Below are positions 1 through 8,880 of a stretch of 64,000 nt of DNA, piece after piece. Positions within the stretch are counted from its first letter, which is position 1; the number at the start of each line of letters is the position of its first letter. This DNA comes from an uncultured Monoglobus sp. (GTDB lineage Bacteria > Bacillota > Clostridia > Monoglobales > Monoglobaceae): positions 62,001-126,000 of the forward strand of contig CANQKC010000001.1 in the NCBI GenBank assembly GCA_947624305.1. Direction: 5' to 3'. Position numbers and translations under genes: made by a program. A model generated the notes under the pieces. The model searched no databases. It was given only the letters and a program-made list of their open reading frames with translations, and had not been told where the DNA came from.

Positions 1-1
1 C

Positions 2-1363
2 CTTAAAATGTACTATGACGCCGAAAAAGCCGTGGCGCAAAAGCTTATTGAAATGTCGGGCGTGATCTTTGACGTGGACGCGGGATACATTGACAGGCTG
101 ATCGACGGCGGCAGCGACGGCATCGAGCTTTCGGACAGCCAGCGCGAAGCGATTCATTGCGCGTTCCGCAACTCCGTGATGGTGATAACCGGAGGCCCGG
201 GAACCGGAAAAACGACTATTATAAACACGATAATCCGCGCCATGGAGAGCGACGATCAAAAGGTGATGCTGGCCGCTCCCACGGGCAGGGCGGCAAAGCG
301 CATGACAGAGGTCTGCGGCTTTGAGTCAAAGACTATCCACCGACTGCTTGAGATCGTGCCCGGCGCTGACGAGGTCGGAAGCAGCTTTGCGCGGAACGCC
401 GACAATCCGCTCGAGTGCGACGTGCTTATCATTGACGAGATGTCTATGGTCGACATAATGCTGATGTGCAGCCTGCTCGACGCGGTCGCGCGCGGCACAA
501 GGCTTATAATGGTGGGCGACAGCGACCAGCTTCCTTCGGTCGGGCCCGGAAACGTGCTCAAGGACATAATCGACAGCGGCACGATCGAGTGCATAAAGCT
601 GACCGAGATATTCAGACAGGCCGAGGAAAGCATGATCGTAGTCAACGCGCACAGAGTCAACCACGGCATGGAGCCGCACCTTAACGACAATGACGGCGAC
701 TTCTTCTTCATCCACCGCGACGATCCGGAACAGCTTCCGAACACGATCGCTGATCTGTGCCTGCGGCGCCTGCCCGATTATTACGGCTTTGACAGCATGT
801 CCCAGATCCAGGTGCTGACCCCGACAAGAAAGTCATCGATCGGCGTCACGAGCCTTAACACAATACTACAAAGATGTCTTAACCCCTCCTCGCCTGACAA
901 GGCTGAACACTTTACACGCCGCTGCGTGTTCCGCGAGGGCGATAAGGTGATGCAGACCAAAAACAACTATCAGCTCGAATGGCGCAGAGGCTCCGAAAAA
1001 GGGCACGGAATTTTTAACGGCGACTGCGGATTTGTCACAAAAATTGACAAAAAACGCGGTAAACTCGAGGTTTTATTCGATGACAGATATGTGGACTACG
1101 ACTTTTTGCAGCTTGACGAGATCGAGCTTGCCTATGCCGTCACCGTGCACAAGAGCCAGGGCAGCGAGTTTGACGCCGTGGTCATTCCAATGTTCCCCGC
1201 GCACCGTCTGCTTATGACAAGGAACTTGCTTTACACCGCTATCACAAGGGCAAAGTCGCTTGTGGTGCTTGTTGGCCTTGAGGAAGTCATGAATTTTTAT
1301 GTTAAAAACGACAATGTTCAGAGCAGATTTTCGGGGCTTAAGGATAAGCTCAGGATATTCTGA
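2..1363 (+). CDS. recD2: RecD2-type DNA helicase, 5'-truncated
   Basis: C-terminal 453 residues of a RecD2-family superfamily 1B 5'-3' DNA helicase acting in DNA repair and recombination. The frame is open to the left edge, so the true start lies outside the window; full RecD2 proteins are about 720-800 residues, so the N-terminal HhH region is missing. Counting from the first Met at 8, Walker A is GGPGTGKTT (62-70), Walker B DVLIIDEMSM (about 138-147), the GDSDQLPSVGPG motif is at about 170-181, and late motifs AVTVHKSQGSEF and LLYTAITRAK are near the C-terminus. The VHKSQGSEF and YTAITRA signatures fit RecD rather than UvrD or PcrA. recR follows after 25 nt, so the two may be cotranscribed with the next acetyltransferase. 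Confidence 0.95.
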   Translation, partial: LKMYYDAEKAVAQKLIEMSGVIFDVDAGYIDRLIDGGSDGIELSDSQREAIHCAFRNSVMVITGGPGTGKTTIINTIIRAMESDDQKVMLAAPTGRAAKRMTEVCGFESKTIHRLLEIVPGADEVGSSFARNADNPLECDVLIIDEMSMVDIMLMCSLLDAVARGTRLIMVGDSDQLPSVGPGNVLKDIIDSGTIECIKLTEIFRQAEESMIVVNAHRVNHGMEPHLNDNDGDFFFIHRDDPEQLPNTIADLCLRRLPDYYGFDSMSQIQVLTPTRKSSIGVTSLNTILQRCLNPSSPDKAEHFTRRCVFREGDKVMQTKNNYQLEWRRGSEKGHGIFNGDCGFVTKIDKKRGKLEVLFDDRYVDYDFLQLDEIELAYAVTVHKSQGSEFDAVVIPMFPAHRLLMTRNLLYTAITRAKSLVVLVGLEEVMNFYVKNDNVQSRFSGLKDKLRIF

Positions 1364-1388
1364 TCAATTCAGAAAGGATAGATGATTT

Positions 1389-1988
1389 ATGGAACAATAT
1401 GCCGCCCCGCTGAGGGATTTGATCGAGGAATTTAACAAGCTGCCGGGAATTGGCATAAAGACCGCGCAGCGGCTGGCGTTTCACGTTATAAACCTGCCGG
1501 CGGAAAAATCCGAGAAGCTCGCGAACGCGATATTAAACGCCAAGCGCGAGATAAGGTACTGCGAGGTCTGCCAGAACCTTTCGGCGTCTAAGCTCTGCAA
1601 TATCTGCGCCGCTCCCAACCGCGACCACAGCGTTATCTGCGTTATGGAAAGCCCGCGTGACGTTATGCAGATGGAGAGAACAAACGAGTTTAAGGGCGTT
1701 TACCATGTGCTGCACGGCGCGATCTCGCCGATGGACAACATTTCGCCCGACGATATTAAGATCAAGGAGCTCGTGGCCCGCGTCTCGGAAGGCGGCATCA
1801 CAGAGGTGATAATGGCGACCAACCCCAACCTCGAGGGCGAGGCAACGGCCATGTATATTTCAAAGCTTTTAAAGCCGTTTGGCGTTAAAATAACAAAAAT
1901 TGCCCACGGTGTGCCCGTGGGCGGAGAGCTTGAGTTCGCCGATGAAATAACCCTCGGCAGAGCTTTAAATTCAAGAACGGAGATGTGA
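1389..1988 (+). CDS. recR: Recombination mediator RecR
   Basis: 199-residue RecR, a ring-forming protein that works with RecO to load RecA onto SSB-coated gapped DNA. It shows an N-terminal helix-hairpin-helix segment ([14 protein letters not shown], about 18-31), a C4 zinc finger with Cys 58, 61, 70 and 73, and a Toprim domain over about 80-175. Length matches the family (about 198). The start at ATG 1389 is preceded by AGAAAGGA. Its stop overlaps the region just before the next gene, suggesting coupling. recO lies nearby on the other strand, so the two RecFOR-pathway partners are neighbours but not in one operon. Confidence 0.97.
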   Translation: MEQYAAPLRDLIEEFNKLPGIGIKTAQRLAFHVINLPAEKSEKLANAILNAKREIRYCEVCQNLSASKLCNICAAPNRDHSVICVMESPRDVMQMERTNEFKGVYHVLHGAISPMDNISPDDIKIKELVARVSEGGITEVIMATNPNLEGEATAMYISKLLKPFGVKITKIAHGVPVGGELEFADEITLGRALNSRTEM

Positions 1989-1990
1989 TC

Positions 1991-2488
1991 ATGAGCAAAT
2001 TAATTAAGAAAGCTGAAACCGACGACGAGATAAGAATGATCGAAAAATGCGCGGAAATAACATGGCACGACGCGTATGATCCTCTGCTTCCGGACGGGCA
2101 GGTGGAATATATGCTCGGGAAATACCAGAGCTTTGATGTTATCAAAAACGACATAAAAAATAACGGCTACACCTATTATTTGTATTTTCTGGACGGCGAG
2201 GCCGCGGGCTTCTGCGGCGTCAAACGCGAGGCGGACAGGCTTTTTGTCAGCAAGATATACGTCCTGCCAAAGTTCCAGCGGCGCGGGATAGCCTCCGAGC
2301 TGTTCGAGCGCGTAAAGCGGGATTTCGGCGGCGAATACGACGAGTTTTACCTTACGGTCAACAAGCACAACGAAAAGGCGATAGCGGCTTACACCAAGTT
2401 CGGATTTAAGACATCCTCCACCGCTGTCACCGACATCGGCCACGGCTATGTTATGGATGATTATATTATGACCTATAAAACAAAATAA
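1991..2488 (+). CDS. GNAT family N-acetyltransferase
   Basis: 165-residue GNAT-fold acetyltransferase. The acetyl-CoA binding motif A reads VSKIYVLPKFQRRGIASELF (about 90-110), followed by the typical NKHNEKAIAAYTKFGFK motif B. The substrate cannot be told from sequence. I chose ATG 1991 because GGAG at 1979-1982 sits 8 nt upstream; a GTG at 1985 is also in frame but has no suitable spacing. It starts 2 nt after the recR stop, so it is probably translated from the same message. The gene is followed by a hairpin shared with the convergent recO. Confidence 0.85.
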   Translation: MSKLIKKAETDDEIRMIEKCAEITWHDAYDPLLPDGQVEYMLGKYQSFDVIKNDIKNNGYTYYLYFLDGEAAGFCGVKREADRLFVSKIYVLPKFQRRGIASELFERVKRDFGGEYDEFYLTVNKHNEKAIAAYTKFGFKTSSTAVTDIGHGYVMDDYIMTYKTK

Positions 2489-2499
2489 TAATATGCTTG

Positions 2500-2523
2500 C
2501 GGTGTTTGTTATAATAAACACCG
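2500..2523. terminator. Two-way hairpin between GNAT gene and recO
   Basis: 8-bp inverted repeat CGGTGTTT/AAACACCG with an 8-nt loop, lying between two convergent genes. T-runs beside it are short, so termination strength is uncertain. Confidence 0.5.
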
Positions 2524-2530
2524 TATCTCT

Positions 2531-3280
2531 TTACAGGGCGCGGACGTTTCGCAGGTAATCAAGGGTTTTAAGGTCCTTTTCAAGGTGGCAGCGCATGTAT
2601 TCCTCGGCGATATAGGCCAGATATTCCGCGCTGCTTCTGCCGAGCTTAAACGAAAAGGCCGACGCGAGGTTTGAGCCAATAATATAGGCGATCACCTTAA
2701 ACAGCCTGTCGTTAACCTCAAGCCCCATATGGCCTTCTTTGCATTTTTTGCAGCGGAAAACGCCCTCGGCGGGACAGAGCATGCTTATATCCTCTTCCTC
2801 TCCGCAAGCGCAGCCGCCGCAGTCGGGCGCGACTCCGGCCTCTTTTAACGCGCGGAACAGGAACACGCATTCAAGCCGCTCCGCGTCATCGTCATTTCCC
2901 TTGTCAAGGCCGCTAAGAGTGTTCAAAAGCAGGCGCAGCAACTCGTTCTGCTCGGTTCCCTCATAGCATAAATGGTTGGCGAGGTCGCAGAAATATGAGG
3001 CATAAGCCATTTTTTCAAGAGAAATCCTAAGTCCGCCGAACGGCTCGATGACCTCGGCCTCGTTAAGGCGCAGAAGGCTGCCTTCCCTGCCCATGAACAC
3101 TTCAAAATCCGAATAGGCGAAAAGCTGCGTGGCCGTCAGCACGCCCGAACGGTTCGAGCGCGCGCGGCTCGCGAGGATCGAGACCTTGCCGTGATCCTTG
3201 GCAAGCACTGTTAAGATGCGGCTATTTTCACCGTATTTTATTTCGCGGGTCACAATGCCGCGCAGCTCAACGTTCGCCAT
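2531..3280 (-). CDS. recO: DNA repair protein RecO
   Basis: 249-residue RecO, which anneals complementary strands and brings RecR to SSB-coated DNA. The N-terminal OB-fold is seen in RGIVTREIKYGENSRILTVL, followed by the helical domain. A zinc-binding cluster is visible around residues 154-181 (CGGCACG and CRFKKC-like CKKC spacing), as in Gram-positive and Deinococcus RecO. Length is usual for the family. The ATG at 3280 is preceded on the minus strand by GGAGGAGGAC. The RluA-type gene ends just upstream of it (21 nt gap), so both may share a transcript. Confidence 0.95.
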   Translation of the reverse strand: MANVELRGIVTREIKYGENSRILTVLAKDHGKVSILASRARSNRSGVLTATQLFAYSDFEVFMGREGSLLRLNEAEVIEPFGGLRISLEKMAYASYFCDLANHLCYEGTEQNELLRLLLNTLSGLDKGNDDDAERLECVFLFRALKEAGVAPDCGGCACGEEEDISMLCPAEGVFRCKKCKEGHMGLEVNDRLFKVIAYIIGSNLASAFSFKLGRSSAEYLAYIAEEYMRCHLEKDLKTLDYLRNVRAL

Positions 3281-3301
3281 GTCCTCCTCCTTTCCGTGGT
3301 T

Positions 3302-4201
3302 TTATATCTCTATTGTCTTTCCGCTTAAATAATTGAGTATGCCCGCGTCGGTCTTAAAGTCAAATACTATCCTGTTTGCGGTAAGCTCCTGATAGCCGTC
3401 TCTGCGGGTTTTAGCGCCGTATTTTATATCACCCGCGATCGGGTGGCCGAGAGCGCCGAGCATCGCCCGTATCTGGTGCGTTCTGCCCGTGAGCAGCTCG
3501 ATCTCGACCTCGCTCATTCCGTTTTCGTATTTTGTAACGTTATATTTGAGCGCGGCGGGCTTCCCCCTCTTCTCTTTATTGAAGCGCACTCTGTCGGGCC
3601 CGATCTTTTCTATATATCCGCTGATCTCGCCGCGCTTCGGCTCAAGCCTACCCTCGGCGAGGCAGACGTAAAATTTTCTTATTTCTTTTTTCGCGATTTT
3701 TTCGGTTATAATCCGGTGCGCCTCAAGGTTTTTCGCGCCGATCACAAGGCCCGAGGTGTTGCGGTCGATCCTGTGGCACAGCGACGGAATATACGCCGCT
3801 CCCGGGTCAAGAGCGCCGCGCCCGCTGAGCAGCTTCCGGAACCCGCTCTCAAGCGAGAGCGCGGGCAAATCAGGCGGATCCTGCGAGGGCAGCCCCGAGG
3901 GCTTGAACATGACCGCTATGTTATCATCCTCATAGACGATCTCGGGGATTATCTCAGAGCGCATCCAGTCGGGCTCGCTCGCGGGTCCGTTCTCAAAAAA
4001 CTCGTCGTTAATATAAAGCTCAAGCTCGTCGCCGGTTTTAAGACGGGCCGCGCCGTCGGTCACGCGCCTTCCGCCGACCTTGACGCGTTTTTTGCGCAAC
4101 GCTTTAAAGACCGCGCCCGCGGGAGCGGCGGGCATCGTCTTAAACAAAAACCTGTCGAGCCTTATTCCGTTGTCGCTTTGTGATACGGTAAACTTTTTCA
4201 T
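3302..4201 (-). CDS. RluA-family pseudouridine synthase with S4 domain
   Basis: 299-residue RNA pseudouridine synthase of the RluA/RluC/RluD group, converting uridine to pseudouridine in 23S rRNA or tRNA. An S4 RNA-binding domain occupies the first 65 or so residues (RLDRFLFKTMP, then KALRKKRVKVGGRRV). The catalytic motif HRIDRNTSGLVI contains the essential Asp, and GRTHQIRAMLGALGHPI is the usual C-terminal signature. The start is uncertain: ATG 4201 begins right at the S4 domain but has no strong ribosome site; an in-frame ATG at 4219 and a GTG at 4279 would add 6 or 26 residues with no family match that I can see. The exact modified position cannot be assigned. Confidence 0.9.
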   Translation of the reverse strand: MKKFTVSQSDNGIRLDRFLFKTMPAAPAGAVFKALRKKRVKVGGRRVTDGAARLKTGDELELYINDEFFENGPASEPDWMRSEIIPEIVYEDDNIAVMFKPSGLPSQDPPDLPALSLESGFRKLLSGRGALDPGAAYIPSLCHRIDRNTSGLVIGAKNLEAHRIITEKIAKKEIRKFYVCLAEGRLEPKRGEISGYIEKIGPDRVRFNKEKRGKPAALKYNVTKYENGMSEVEIELLTGRTHQIRAMLGALGHPIAGDIKYGAKTRRDGYQELTANRIVFDFKTDAGILNYLSGKTIEI

Positions 4202-4330
4202 ATAAATATTATCACACATTTTCGCCGAATAATCAAGTGCTATTTGTGCCCGAGCCGCAAATGCGCAGATATTTTTCACAAATCGAAAGATGTCGAATAT
4301 ACTGTACTGCGGGAGTTTTTAAATTGACGG

Positions 4331-4359
4331 TTGAAAACTTCCGATTTATGTGTTAGAAT
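4331..4359 (+). promoter_or_regulatory. Promoter of cysteine desulfurase-thiI
   Basis: TTGAAA (4331-4336) and TAGAAT (4354-4359) with a 17-nt spacer, 37 nt before the start codon. A small AGCCGC/GCGGCT hairpin lies between the -10 box and the ribosome site. Confidence 0.6.
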
Positions 4360-4396
4360 ATATAAAAGCCGCGCATGCGGCTATGGAGGAGTTAGT

Positions 4397-5539
4397 ATGG
4401 AAGTATATTTAGACAACAGCGCCACAACCAAGCCTTACGGCGAGGTTTGCGCCGCTGTGTTTGACACTATGAGCGGAAACTACGGGAACCCGTCCTCGCT
4501 CCACTCGCTGGGGATCGAGGCGGAACGCGCGGTCAAAACCGCCAAAGAGCAGGTCGCGTCCGCGATCAAGGCGGCTCCGGGCGAGATAATATTTACCTCG
4601 GGCGGAACCGAGTCGGACAATCTGGCGCTGCTCGGAGCGGCCGCCGCGAGCCGCGGCAGGCATATGATCACGACGCCTCTTGAGCACCCCGCGATCATGA
4701 GCGTTCTGCCCGAGCTCCGCGCGAAGGGCTACAAGATAGACTTCGCGCCTGTTGACGAGAACGGCTGCGTGAAGCTTGACGCTTATGAAAAGATGATAAG
4801 GCCCGACACGTTTTTAGTGTCCGCTATGCTGGTCAACAACGAAATAGGAACCGTGGAGCCCGTCGCGGAGATGGCGTCGATCCTCAAGCGGAAAAACCCG
4901 AGAGCGCTTTTCCACACCGACGCGGTGCAGGGCTTCGGCAAGGTGCCGATCGACGTGCGCAAAACGCCGATCGACATGATCTCGATAAGCTCGCACAAGA
5001 TACACGGCCCCAAGGGAATGGGCGCGCTCTATATCAGAAAGGGCACGGGAATAAAACCGATCATACACGGCGGCGGCCAGCAGGGCAATATTCGCTCCGG
5101 CACCGAGAACGTTCCCGGGATAGTCGGCTTCGGCGCGGCGGCAAAGCTTGCCTCGCAGGATCTTGAAAAAAAGGCGGAGCGCATGGCGACGCTCAGAAAG
5201 CGGCTTGAGAACGGAGTGCGCCAGCTTGATAATATAAGAGTGAACACGCCCGAAAACTGCGCGCCGCATATTCTCAACGTGTCGTTCGGCGGCGTCAGGT
5301 CCGAGGTGCTGCTCCACTCGCTTGAGATGCAGAAAATTTTCGTGTCAAGTGGAAGCGCGTGCAGCAGCCACAAAAAGGAGCCGAGCTATGTGCTGACCGA
5401 GATCGGAGTGCCGAGAAAAATGATTGACGGCAGCATACGTTTCAGCCTGTCCGAGTTCACCACGGCCGAACAGATTGATGAGACGATACAGGCTGTCAAC
5501 AAGATCGTGCCGCGCCTGAGACGGCTCAACATGAGATAA
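4397..5539 (+). CDS. Cysteine desulfurase, NifS/IscS-like (ThiI partner)
   Basis: 380-residue PLP enzyme that takes sulfur from cysteine and holds it as a persulfide for transfer. The N-terminus YLDNSATTKP is characteristic; the PLP lysine is Lys201 in SSHKIHGPKG; the mobile catalytic Cys is Cys322 in SSGSACSSHKKEPS. I chose ATG 4397 because GGAGGA lies at 4385-4390 and the conserved fold begins at once; an upstream in-frame ATG at 4331 overlaps the promoter. thiI follows after 32 nt, so this enzyme most likely supplies sulfur for 4-thiouridine in tRNA, as the NifZ-ThiI pair does in Bacillus subtilis. A role in Fe-S assembly cannot be excluded. Confidence 0.95.
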   Translation: MEVYLDNSATTKPYGEVCAAVFDTMSGNYGNPSSLHSLGIEAERAVKTAKEQVASAIKAAPGEIIFTSGGTESDNLALLGAAAASRGRHMITTPLEHPAIMSVLPELRAKGYKIDFAPVDENGCVKLDAYEKMIRPDTFLVSAMLVNNEIGTVEPVAEMASILKRKNPRALFHTDAVQGFGKVPIDVRKTPIDMISISSHKIHGPKGMGALYIRKGTGIKPIIHGGGQQGNIRSGTENVPGIVGFGAAAKLASQDLEKKAERMATLRKRLENGVRQLDNIRVNTPENCAPHILNVSFGGVRSEVLLHSLEMQKIFVSSGSACSSHKKEPSYVLTEIGVPRKMIDGSIRFSLSEFTTAEQIDETIQAVNKIVPRLRRLNMR

Positions 5540-5571
5540 TTAAAAATTCAAAAGATAAACAGGAGAGAGAA

Positions 5572-6759
5572 ATGCAAAAGACAGACTTATATTTATTAAA
5601 ATACGGAGAGATCGCTTTAAAGGGCCTTAACCGTCCGAAATTTGAGCAGAAATTGATCGACAACGTAAATTCGGCTCTGGCGCCGCTGGGCAAATTCAGC
5701 GTAAAAAAGGCGCAGTCAACGATATATGTCGAGGCGCTTGATGAGGATATTGACGGCATAGAGACCGTGGAGCGGCTCAAAAAGGTGTTCGGCATTGTGA
5801 ACATCTGCCCCGCCACGCGCTGCGAGAAGGGAATGGACAGCATAAAAGAGACCGCGGCGCGGTGCGTGCTCGGCATGGATTATGAGGGCAAAAGCTTTAA
5901 GGTCGAGACAAAGCGCGAAGACAAACGGTTCCCGTTGAAGTCACCGGAGATTTCCCGCGAGGTCGGCGGAGCCGTCCTCCGCGCGGTCAACAAGGCGGGC
6001 GGAAAAATCAAGGTGGACGTGCATGACCCGGATATTTTGGTTCAGGTCGAGATACGCGACAGCGCCTACATCGTGGCCGACATAATCAGCGGCGCGGGCG
6101 GAATGCCCATTGGCAGCGGCGGACGTGCCGCCCTGCTGCTAAGCGGCGGAATTGACAGCCCGGTGGCGGGCTGGATGATCGCCAAGCGCGGCGTGACGCT
6201 TGACGCGGTCTACTTCCACAGCCCGCCCTACACAAGCGAGCGCGCAAAGGACAAGGTGGTCGATCTCGCGAAGATACTCTCGTCATACACCCGCGGAATT
6301 CGCCTGTATTCGGTTCCTTTCACCGACATTCAGCTTGATATAATCGACAACTGCCCTAAAAATATGCTTACGATCATTATGCGGAGGATCATGATGCGGA
6401 TCGCGGAAAAGATCGCGGTGAAGAACGGCGACATGGCGCTTGTCACCGGCGAGAGCATAGGCCAGGTCGCCAGCCAGACAATGGAGGCGCTTTACTGCAC
6501 GGACGCGGCAGCAGGCATGCCCGTGTTCCGTCCCTGCATCGGCATGGATAAGGAAGAGATCACCGCGATCTCAAAAAAGATCGGCGCGTATGAGACTTCG
6601 ATACAGCCTTATGAGGACTGCTGCACGATATTTGTGCCCAAGCACCCCAAAACCAAGCCTCGCCTTGATGAGATAATCGAGGCCGAAAAGTCGCTTACCG
6701 ACATTGAAACCATGATCGAAAAAGCGATCGAGGGCGCGGAGATCATAAACATAAAATAA
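5572..6759 (+). CDS. thiI: tRNA 4-thiouridine synthetase ThiI
   Basis: 395-residue ThiI, which adenylates U8 of tRNA and replaces its oxygen with sulfur. It has an N-terminal ferredoxin-like and THUMP region (about 1-165) and a PP-loop ATPase domain with SGGIDS at 191-196. It ends after the ATPase domain and lacks the rhodanese domain of the E. coli protein, as is normal in Bacillota; sulfur would then come directly from the desulfurase upstream. ATG 5572 is preceded by AGGAGAGA. A terminator-like hairpin follows. Confidence 0.96.
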   Translation: MQKTDLYLLKYGEIALKGLNRPKFEQKLIDNVNSALAPLGKFSVKKAQSTIYVEALDEDIDGIETVERLKKVFGIVNICPATRCEKGMDSIKETAARCVLGMDYEGKSFKVETKREDKRFPLKSPEISREVGGAVLRAVNKAGGKIKVDVHDPDILVQVEIRDSAYIVADIISGAGGMPIGSGGRAALLLSGGIDSPVAGWMIAKRGVTLDAVYFHSPPYTSERAKDKVVDLAKILSSYTRGIRLYSVPFTDIQLDIIDNCPKNMLTIIMRRIMMRIAEKIAVKNGDMALVTGESIGQVASQTMEALYCTDAAAGMPVFRPCIGMDKEEITAISKKIGAYETSIQPYEDCCTIFVPKHPKTKPRLDEIIEAEKSLTDIETMIEKAIEGAEIINIK

Positions 6760-6765
6760 ACCGAA

Positions 6766-6796
6766 AGCGCGGGCGGAAATGTCCGCGTTTTTATTG
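6766..6796 (+). terminator. Terminator after thiI
   Basis: Hairpin GCGGGC/GTCCGC around a GGAAAT loop, followed by GTTTTTATT. Confidence 0.6.
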
Positions 6797-6822
6797 ATAA
6801 ATTTTCGGATTTGTGCTAAAAT
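6794..6822 (+). promoter_or_regulatory. Promoter of cinA
   Basis: TTGATA (6794-6799), 17-nt spacer, TAAAAT (6817-6822), 35 nt before the cinA start. Confidence 0.55.
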
Positions 6823-6856
6823 AAGTAACGGAATATTTTTACAGAGGAGAATAGAT

Positions 6857-8107
6857 ATGACTTTTGAACTTTTATCGGTGGGAACCGAGCTGCTGCTCGG
6901 ATCGATCGTGAACACAAACGCGCAGTATTTAAGCCGCAGGCTCAGCGAGCTCGGCTTCAACGTCTATTACACGACGGTCGTGGGCGATAATCCCGAACGC
7001 CTCAAGGCGGCGCTTGAGATCGCGGCGGGCAGGGCCGACGCAGTAATAACCACAGGCGGCCTCGGCCCCACCGGCGACGACCTTACCAAAGAGACGATAG
7101 CGGATTACTGCGGGCTCAAGTGTGTTATGGACGAGGAGAGCAAGCGGCGGATAATCGAGCGCTTCAGCCGCGGCCATATGTATATGCCCGAGAGCAACTT
7201 CAAGCAGGCCGAAATGCCCGAGGGGTGCATTATCCTTCAAAACGACAACGGAACCGCGCCGGGCGCGATCGTTGAGAGCGAAAACTGCAAATTTATAATG
7301 CTGCCCGGCCCCCCGAGCGAGATGAAGCCGATGTTTGACGATCTTGTCATCCCCTATCTTGAGCAATTCTCCGACGGAGTGATACGCTCAAAGTCGATCA
7401 GAGTCTTCGGCCTCGGCGAGTCGGCGGTTGATGAAATGCTCGGCGACCTTATAAATAACTCGACAAATCCGACTGTCGCGCCGTACGCGAAAACCGGCCA
7501 GGTGGAGCTGAGAATAACCGCCAAGGCCGACACGGTCGATAAGGCAAAGGCGATGCTTGAACCCGTGCGCGAGCAAATCGAGTCGGTCCTCGGCGACAGG
7601 GTTTACGGAACAGGGATAGACAATTCAATGGAAAACGTCGTTGTCGGTATCCTGCGCGATAAGAAGCTCAAGGCGACCTGCGCCGAGAGCTGCACCGGCG
7701 GACTTATCGCCGAGAAGATAACGCGGATCCCCGGCTCGTCAGACTGCTTCGATTGCGGATATGTGACGTACTCAAATGTTCAGAAGGCTGATATGCTCGG
7801 CGTCAGCACCGAAACGCTGAAAAAATACGGCGCTGTGTCCGAGCAGACCGCGCTTGAAATGTCGCGCGGGGCCCGCGGACGCTCGGGCGCGGACATCGCC
7901 GTGGCTGTCACCGGCATAGCGGGCCCGGGCGGCGGCACGCCCGATAAGCCGGTCGGCCTCGTCTATATCTCGATATGCGCCAAAGGGCTCCACAAGGCGT
8001 TTAAGCTCAATTTAAACGGCAGCAGGGAAAACATTCGCGAGCGCGTCTCACTCCACGCCCTCGACCTGATTCGCCGCTGCGCCCTCGGCATAGAAATTAA
8101 GATATAA
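6857..8107 (+). CDS. cinA: CinA family nicotinamide mononucleotide deamidase
   Basis: 416-residue two-domain CinA. The N-terminal MoCF-like/COG1058 domain begins SVGTELLLGSIVNTNAQYLS and carries TTGGLGPTGDDLTKE (about 62-76); the C-terminal PncC-type amidohydrolase domain carries AESCTGGLIAEKI and VAVTGIAGPGGGTPDKPVG. PncC activity converts NMN to nicotinic acid mononucleotide in NAD recycling; the name comes from competence/damage induction in other Bacillota. ATG 6857 follows GAGGAGAATAGAT; an in-frame ATG at 6779 overlaps the promoter and was rejected. No recA follows, unlike the cinA-recA order of many Bacillota. Confidence 0.95.
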   Translation: MTFELLSVGTELLLGSIVNTNAQYLSRRLSELGFNVYYTTVVGDNPERLKAALEIAAGRADAVITTGGLGPTGDDLTKETIADYCGLKCVMDEESKRRIIERFSRGHMYMPESNFKQAEMPEGCIILQNDNGTAPGAIVESENCKFIMLPGPPSEMKPMFDDLVIPYLEQFSDGVIRSKSIRVFGLGESAVDEMLGDLINNSTNPTVAPYAKTGQVELRITAKADTVDKAKAMLEPVREQIESVLGDRVYGTGIDNSMENVVVGILRDKKLKATCAESCTGGLIAEKITRIPGSSDCFDCGYVTYSNVQKADMLGVSTETLKKYGAVSEQTALEMSRGARGRSGADIAVAVTGIAGPGGGTPDKPVGLVYISICAKGLHKAFKLNLNGSRENIRERVSLHALDLIRRCALGIEIKI

Positions 8108-8151
8108 AAAACCGCCGTCGCGACGCGTTCCCATAAAACAGTAAAATTTTG

Positions 8152-8190
8152 GCAACGGTATAGTTTAGGCTATGCCGTTGCTTCGTCTTT
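8152..8190 (+). terminator. Terminator after cinA
   Basis: 12-nt arms GCAACGGTATAG and CTATGCCGTTGC (8152-8163, 8170-8181; one mismatch) followed by TTCGTCTTTTT. It separates cinA from the convergent Nudix cassette. The rest of 8191-8312 holds a weak TGTCAC/GTGACA dyad at about 8277-8300 and no gene. Confidence 0.75.
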
Positions 8191-8312
8191 TTGTAATAAT
8201 GACAGCGGAAACATACCTACTGTTACTGTCATTTTGAGAGAATAGCAAGCACAAGCAAATGTGCAAGCACAGCGTGGTGTCACATCCATAGGTGGGTGAC
8301 ATCTTATTTTTT

Positions 8313-8825
8313 TCAGCAGGGGACTTTCCGCAAACATCTCTCTATATCGTCAATATGTTCCATTACGCTGTGTGCTGCTTTACAAATAAATTTATCCGTT
8401 TTAATAAGCTCCAGATATTCTTCATAAGTCAGCCACATATAGTCAATTGTTTCGCCCTCCTGCAACAAAATTTTTTCATTGCCGTCAACAAGTACCACAA
8501 AGCATTTATATATACTCGGTTTTCGGATTTCTTTGTATGCAAAGTAAAGCTGCGATTCATCGACTGTAATACCGGTTTCTTCACGAAGTTCGCGAATTGC
8601 TGCCTGTACAGGCGTTTCACTCTTTAAGGCGGAGCCGCCTTGGTTTTCCCAAAGAAGAGCCCACGGTTTGTTTTTCGCGCGTTTTGTGACAAGAATCTTG
8701 CCCGTTTTTGAAAAAACATAATTCTCAACCACAAGATGATACACATTTTCGGGAATAGGCTCGCCACGGTAAAGGTCAAATCCTAATTTATTTTCATTTT
8801 TGTCATATGCGTCCCAGACTTCCAT
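8313..8825 (-). CDS. Nudix hydrolase
   Basis: 170-residue Nudix hydrolase. A perfect Nudix box (G-x5-E-x7-REUxEExGU) runs from GGSALKSE to RELREETGI at about residues 74-97. The N-terminus VWDAYDKNENKLG is shared with the isopentenyl-diphosphate isomerase-like/YfcD-type Nudix group; the substrate is unknown. ATG 8825 is preceded by AAGGAGCAGCATT on the minus strand. It is the last gene of a GNAT-nucleotidyltransferase-Nudix cassette and looks more AT-rich than the flanking core genes, suggesting acquired accessory DNA. Confidence 0.88.
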   Translation of the reverse strand: MEVWDAYDKNENKLGFDLYRGEPIPENVYHLVVENYVFSKTGKILVTKRAKNKPWALLWENQGGSALKSETPVQAAIRELREETGITVDESQLYFAYKEIRKPSIYKCFVVLVDGNEKILLQEGETIDYMWLTYEEYLELIKTDKFICKAAHSVMEHIDDIERCLRKVPC

Positions 8826-8880
8826 AATGCTGCTCCTTCCGTTGACTCCGTGATTTTCTCTTTCTGTTACTTTCTTTCGG